A stretch of DNA of 64,000 bases, taken from assembly GCF_002744175.1 (NCBI RefSeq), contig NZ_NKHF01000028.1:1-64000 (forward strand), written 5' to 3'. Each line of letters starts with the position of its first letter. Positions within the stretch are counted from its first letter, which is position 1. This DNA is from Pseudoalteromonas piscicida (GTDB taxonomy: Bacteria > Pseudomonadota > Gammaproteobacteria > Enterobacterales > Alteromonadaceae). Under the pieces are notes generated by a model. That model had not been told where the DNA came from. It saw only the letters and a program-made list of their open reading frames with translations, and did not search any database. Position numbers and translations under genes: made by a program. Positions 63,077 through 64,000 of this stretch are shown one piece after another.

Positions 63077-64000
63077 CGCTTTCTTCCCTCTTATATATAT
63101 AAAGCTGTTTTGTTTTGATACTCGTTGTTTTATTTTTGAATATTTCAATCAAGCCATCTTTCCCTACCACTGGAACAGGTTCACTAGGTATACCTGGAGG
63201 AGCAAATGGCGTACTAGTTTCAGGATCAGCCTCAATGCCAGGCCCCGGTATATAAACAATATTGTCTCTTACAATAATGGTTGGGGTATCCGGCAAGTCC
63301 TGTGCCGTTACATAGGTTTTCCCTGTCCCATAATGCAGATGAAACATATAAAGCTGACCTCTACCGCCTGTGAGTGTACATTGTTGGGTTGTCTGATCAG
63401 CCGGTGTAAATGAAGTAAAGTAAGCAACCCCGCCTATCACAGTGGAAGCGGCCAGCGACTTTTCGCCATTAGATAGTTGATACTTCCAACCGTTAAACTG
63501 GGCAAGATCTATTTCTAAATCAACAAAGTCATCTAGGCTGTCCACCGCATTACCAAATGGGTCGCTTTTCATCTCCATCAAATCATTGATTAAAATAGGT
63601 TCCGGGATATCTTCCACAAATGACTTTGTTTTGGTGTTTAAGTCCCTAATCATAAATAAGTAATCCGTGACGCTTGAGTCTGTTGGCTTAGCACGGTTAC
63701 CAGTGCCTATAACAATAGCATCAAAAGGTGTATCCCGACGCTCTTTGATTAGGCTACCGTTATAGCGTGTTTCTGTAACTTTACTGTAGAAGGTTCGTGC
63801 CACCGTCGGTTTATAAAAGAACCGTCTATCTTGATTTGCAGCAGCACTACCTAAACGAGCCAACTCAAAGTGAGTCCATGGCTCTTCGCTGTCATTGGGG
63901 TTTGGTCCAGGAATATCAATGCGCCAGATACTACCACCAGTATCGGCTAGATATATTCTATCTACGAAACCATCATAGTCTGAATCCGTTAACGTGGGTT
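63063..64000 (-). CDS. pilY1: PilY1-like pilus tip/biogenesis protein, 3' part
   Basis: An open frame enters from the right edge and ends at 63063; at least 312 codons are visible and the 5' end lies outside. The visible part begins PTLTDSDYDGFVDRIYLADT, then GGSIWRIDI, which is the beta-propeller blade with the calcium-binding Asp-rich loop of PilY1/PilC proteins. It ends in a Lys/Glu tail (KREESDEKK). PilY1 sits at the pilus tip and in calcium-dependent adhesion and retraction. Minor pilins (pilV, pilW, pilX) probably lie further right. Confidence 0.9.
   Translation of the reverse strand, partial: PTLTDSDYDGFVDRIYLADTGGSIWRIDIPGPNPNDSEEPWTHFELARLGSAAANQDRRFFYKPTVARTFYSKVTETRYNGSLIKERRDTPFDAIVIGTGNRAKPTDSSVTDYLFMIRDLNTKTKSFVEDIPEPILINDLMEMKSDPFGNAVDSLDDFVDLEIDLAQFNGWKYQLSNGEKSLAASTVIGGVAYFTSFTPADQTTQQCTLTGGRGQLYMFHLHYGTGKTYVTAQDLPDTPTIIVRDNIVYIPGPGIEADPETSTPFAPPGIPSEPVPVVGKDGLIEIFKNKTTSIKTKQLYIYKREESDEKK

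Overview
The window is chromosomal DNA of a marine gammaproteobacterium, most likely Pseudoalteromonas or a close Alteromonadales relative. This rests on protein resemblance and synteny (rpsP-rimM-trmD-rplS; ffh/ypjD/yfjD; bamD divergent from rluD-pgeF-clpB; FadR and YebG close to the enterobacterial proteins), moderate GC, a TonB-dependent receptor with a surface lipoprotein, and a CrsR/CrsA-type partner switch. No rRNA is present to settle the species.

Layout. 1-310: tRNA-Pro, -Arg, -His operon on the minus strand with a stringent-type promoter. 700-6250: housekeeping genes (folD, aroC, prmB, smrB, a 2-Cys peroxiredoxin) plus small uncharacterised genes, including a tiny exported/membrane bicistron. 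6500-7260: fadR. 7380-9240: a two-gene accessory patch with an unknown protein and a duplicated Mrr-like nuclease. 9476-12871: a membrane CadC/ToxR-type regulator divergent from a secreted amidohydrolase. 13055-24480: dsbB, comEA-like, SOS-controlled yebG, aromatic aminotransferase, GAF protein, partner-switch pair, yciH, a GGDEF-EAL protein, and pheA behind a Phe-rich leader peptide and attenuator.

24600-41012: the main accessory block, a carbohydrate-use locus. It has a lipoprotein with four discoidin-type domains, a frameshifted TonB-dependent receptor, CutC, a BadF-type sugar kinase, a PAS-AraC regulator, Gfo/Idh/MocA oxidoreductase, TIM-barrel isomerase, MFS transporter, periplasmic DUF1080 protein, GMC dehydrogenase with Tat-exported small subunit, and an exported TIM-barrel isomerase. 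Together they fit a periplasmic 3-keto-glycoside route: oxidise the sugar at C3, cleave by elimination, import, then reduce/isomerise and phosphorylate. The families are read from sequence; the pathway is inference.

41000-43070: a worn region with an unknown membrane protein, a VOC-family remnant cut by a REP-like palindrome, a second REP copy with a hexamer tract, and long inverted repeats. 43069-60900: tyrA, the rpsP operon, a tannase-family esterase, ffh/ypjD/yfjD, an SLT-like lipoprotein, gshA, an MDR oxidoreductase, clpB with a heat-shock-like promoter, pgeF, rluD and bamD. 60950-64000: glnB and type IV pilus genes (two FimT/GspH pseudopilins, pilE, and the 3' part of pilY1 running off the window).

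Several start codons were moved to the ATG or TTG that has a Shine-Dalgarno (peroxiredoxin, comEA-like, yebG, receptor, DUF1080 protein, rplS, trmD, tannase, gshA, pilE). All functional statements come from reading; no database search was run.
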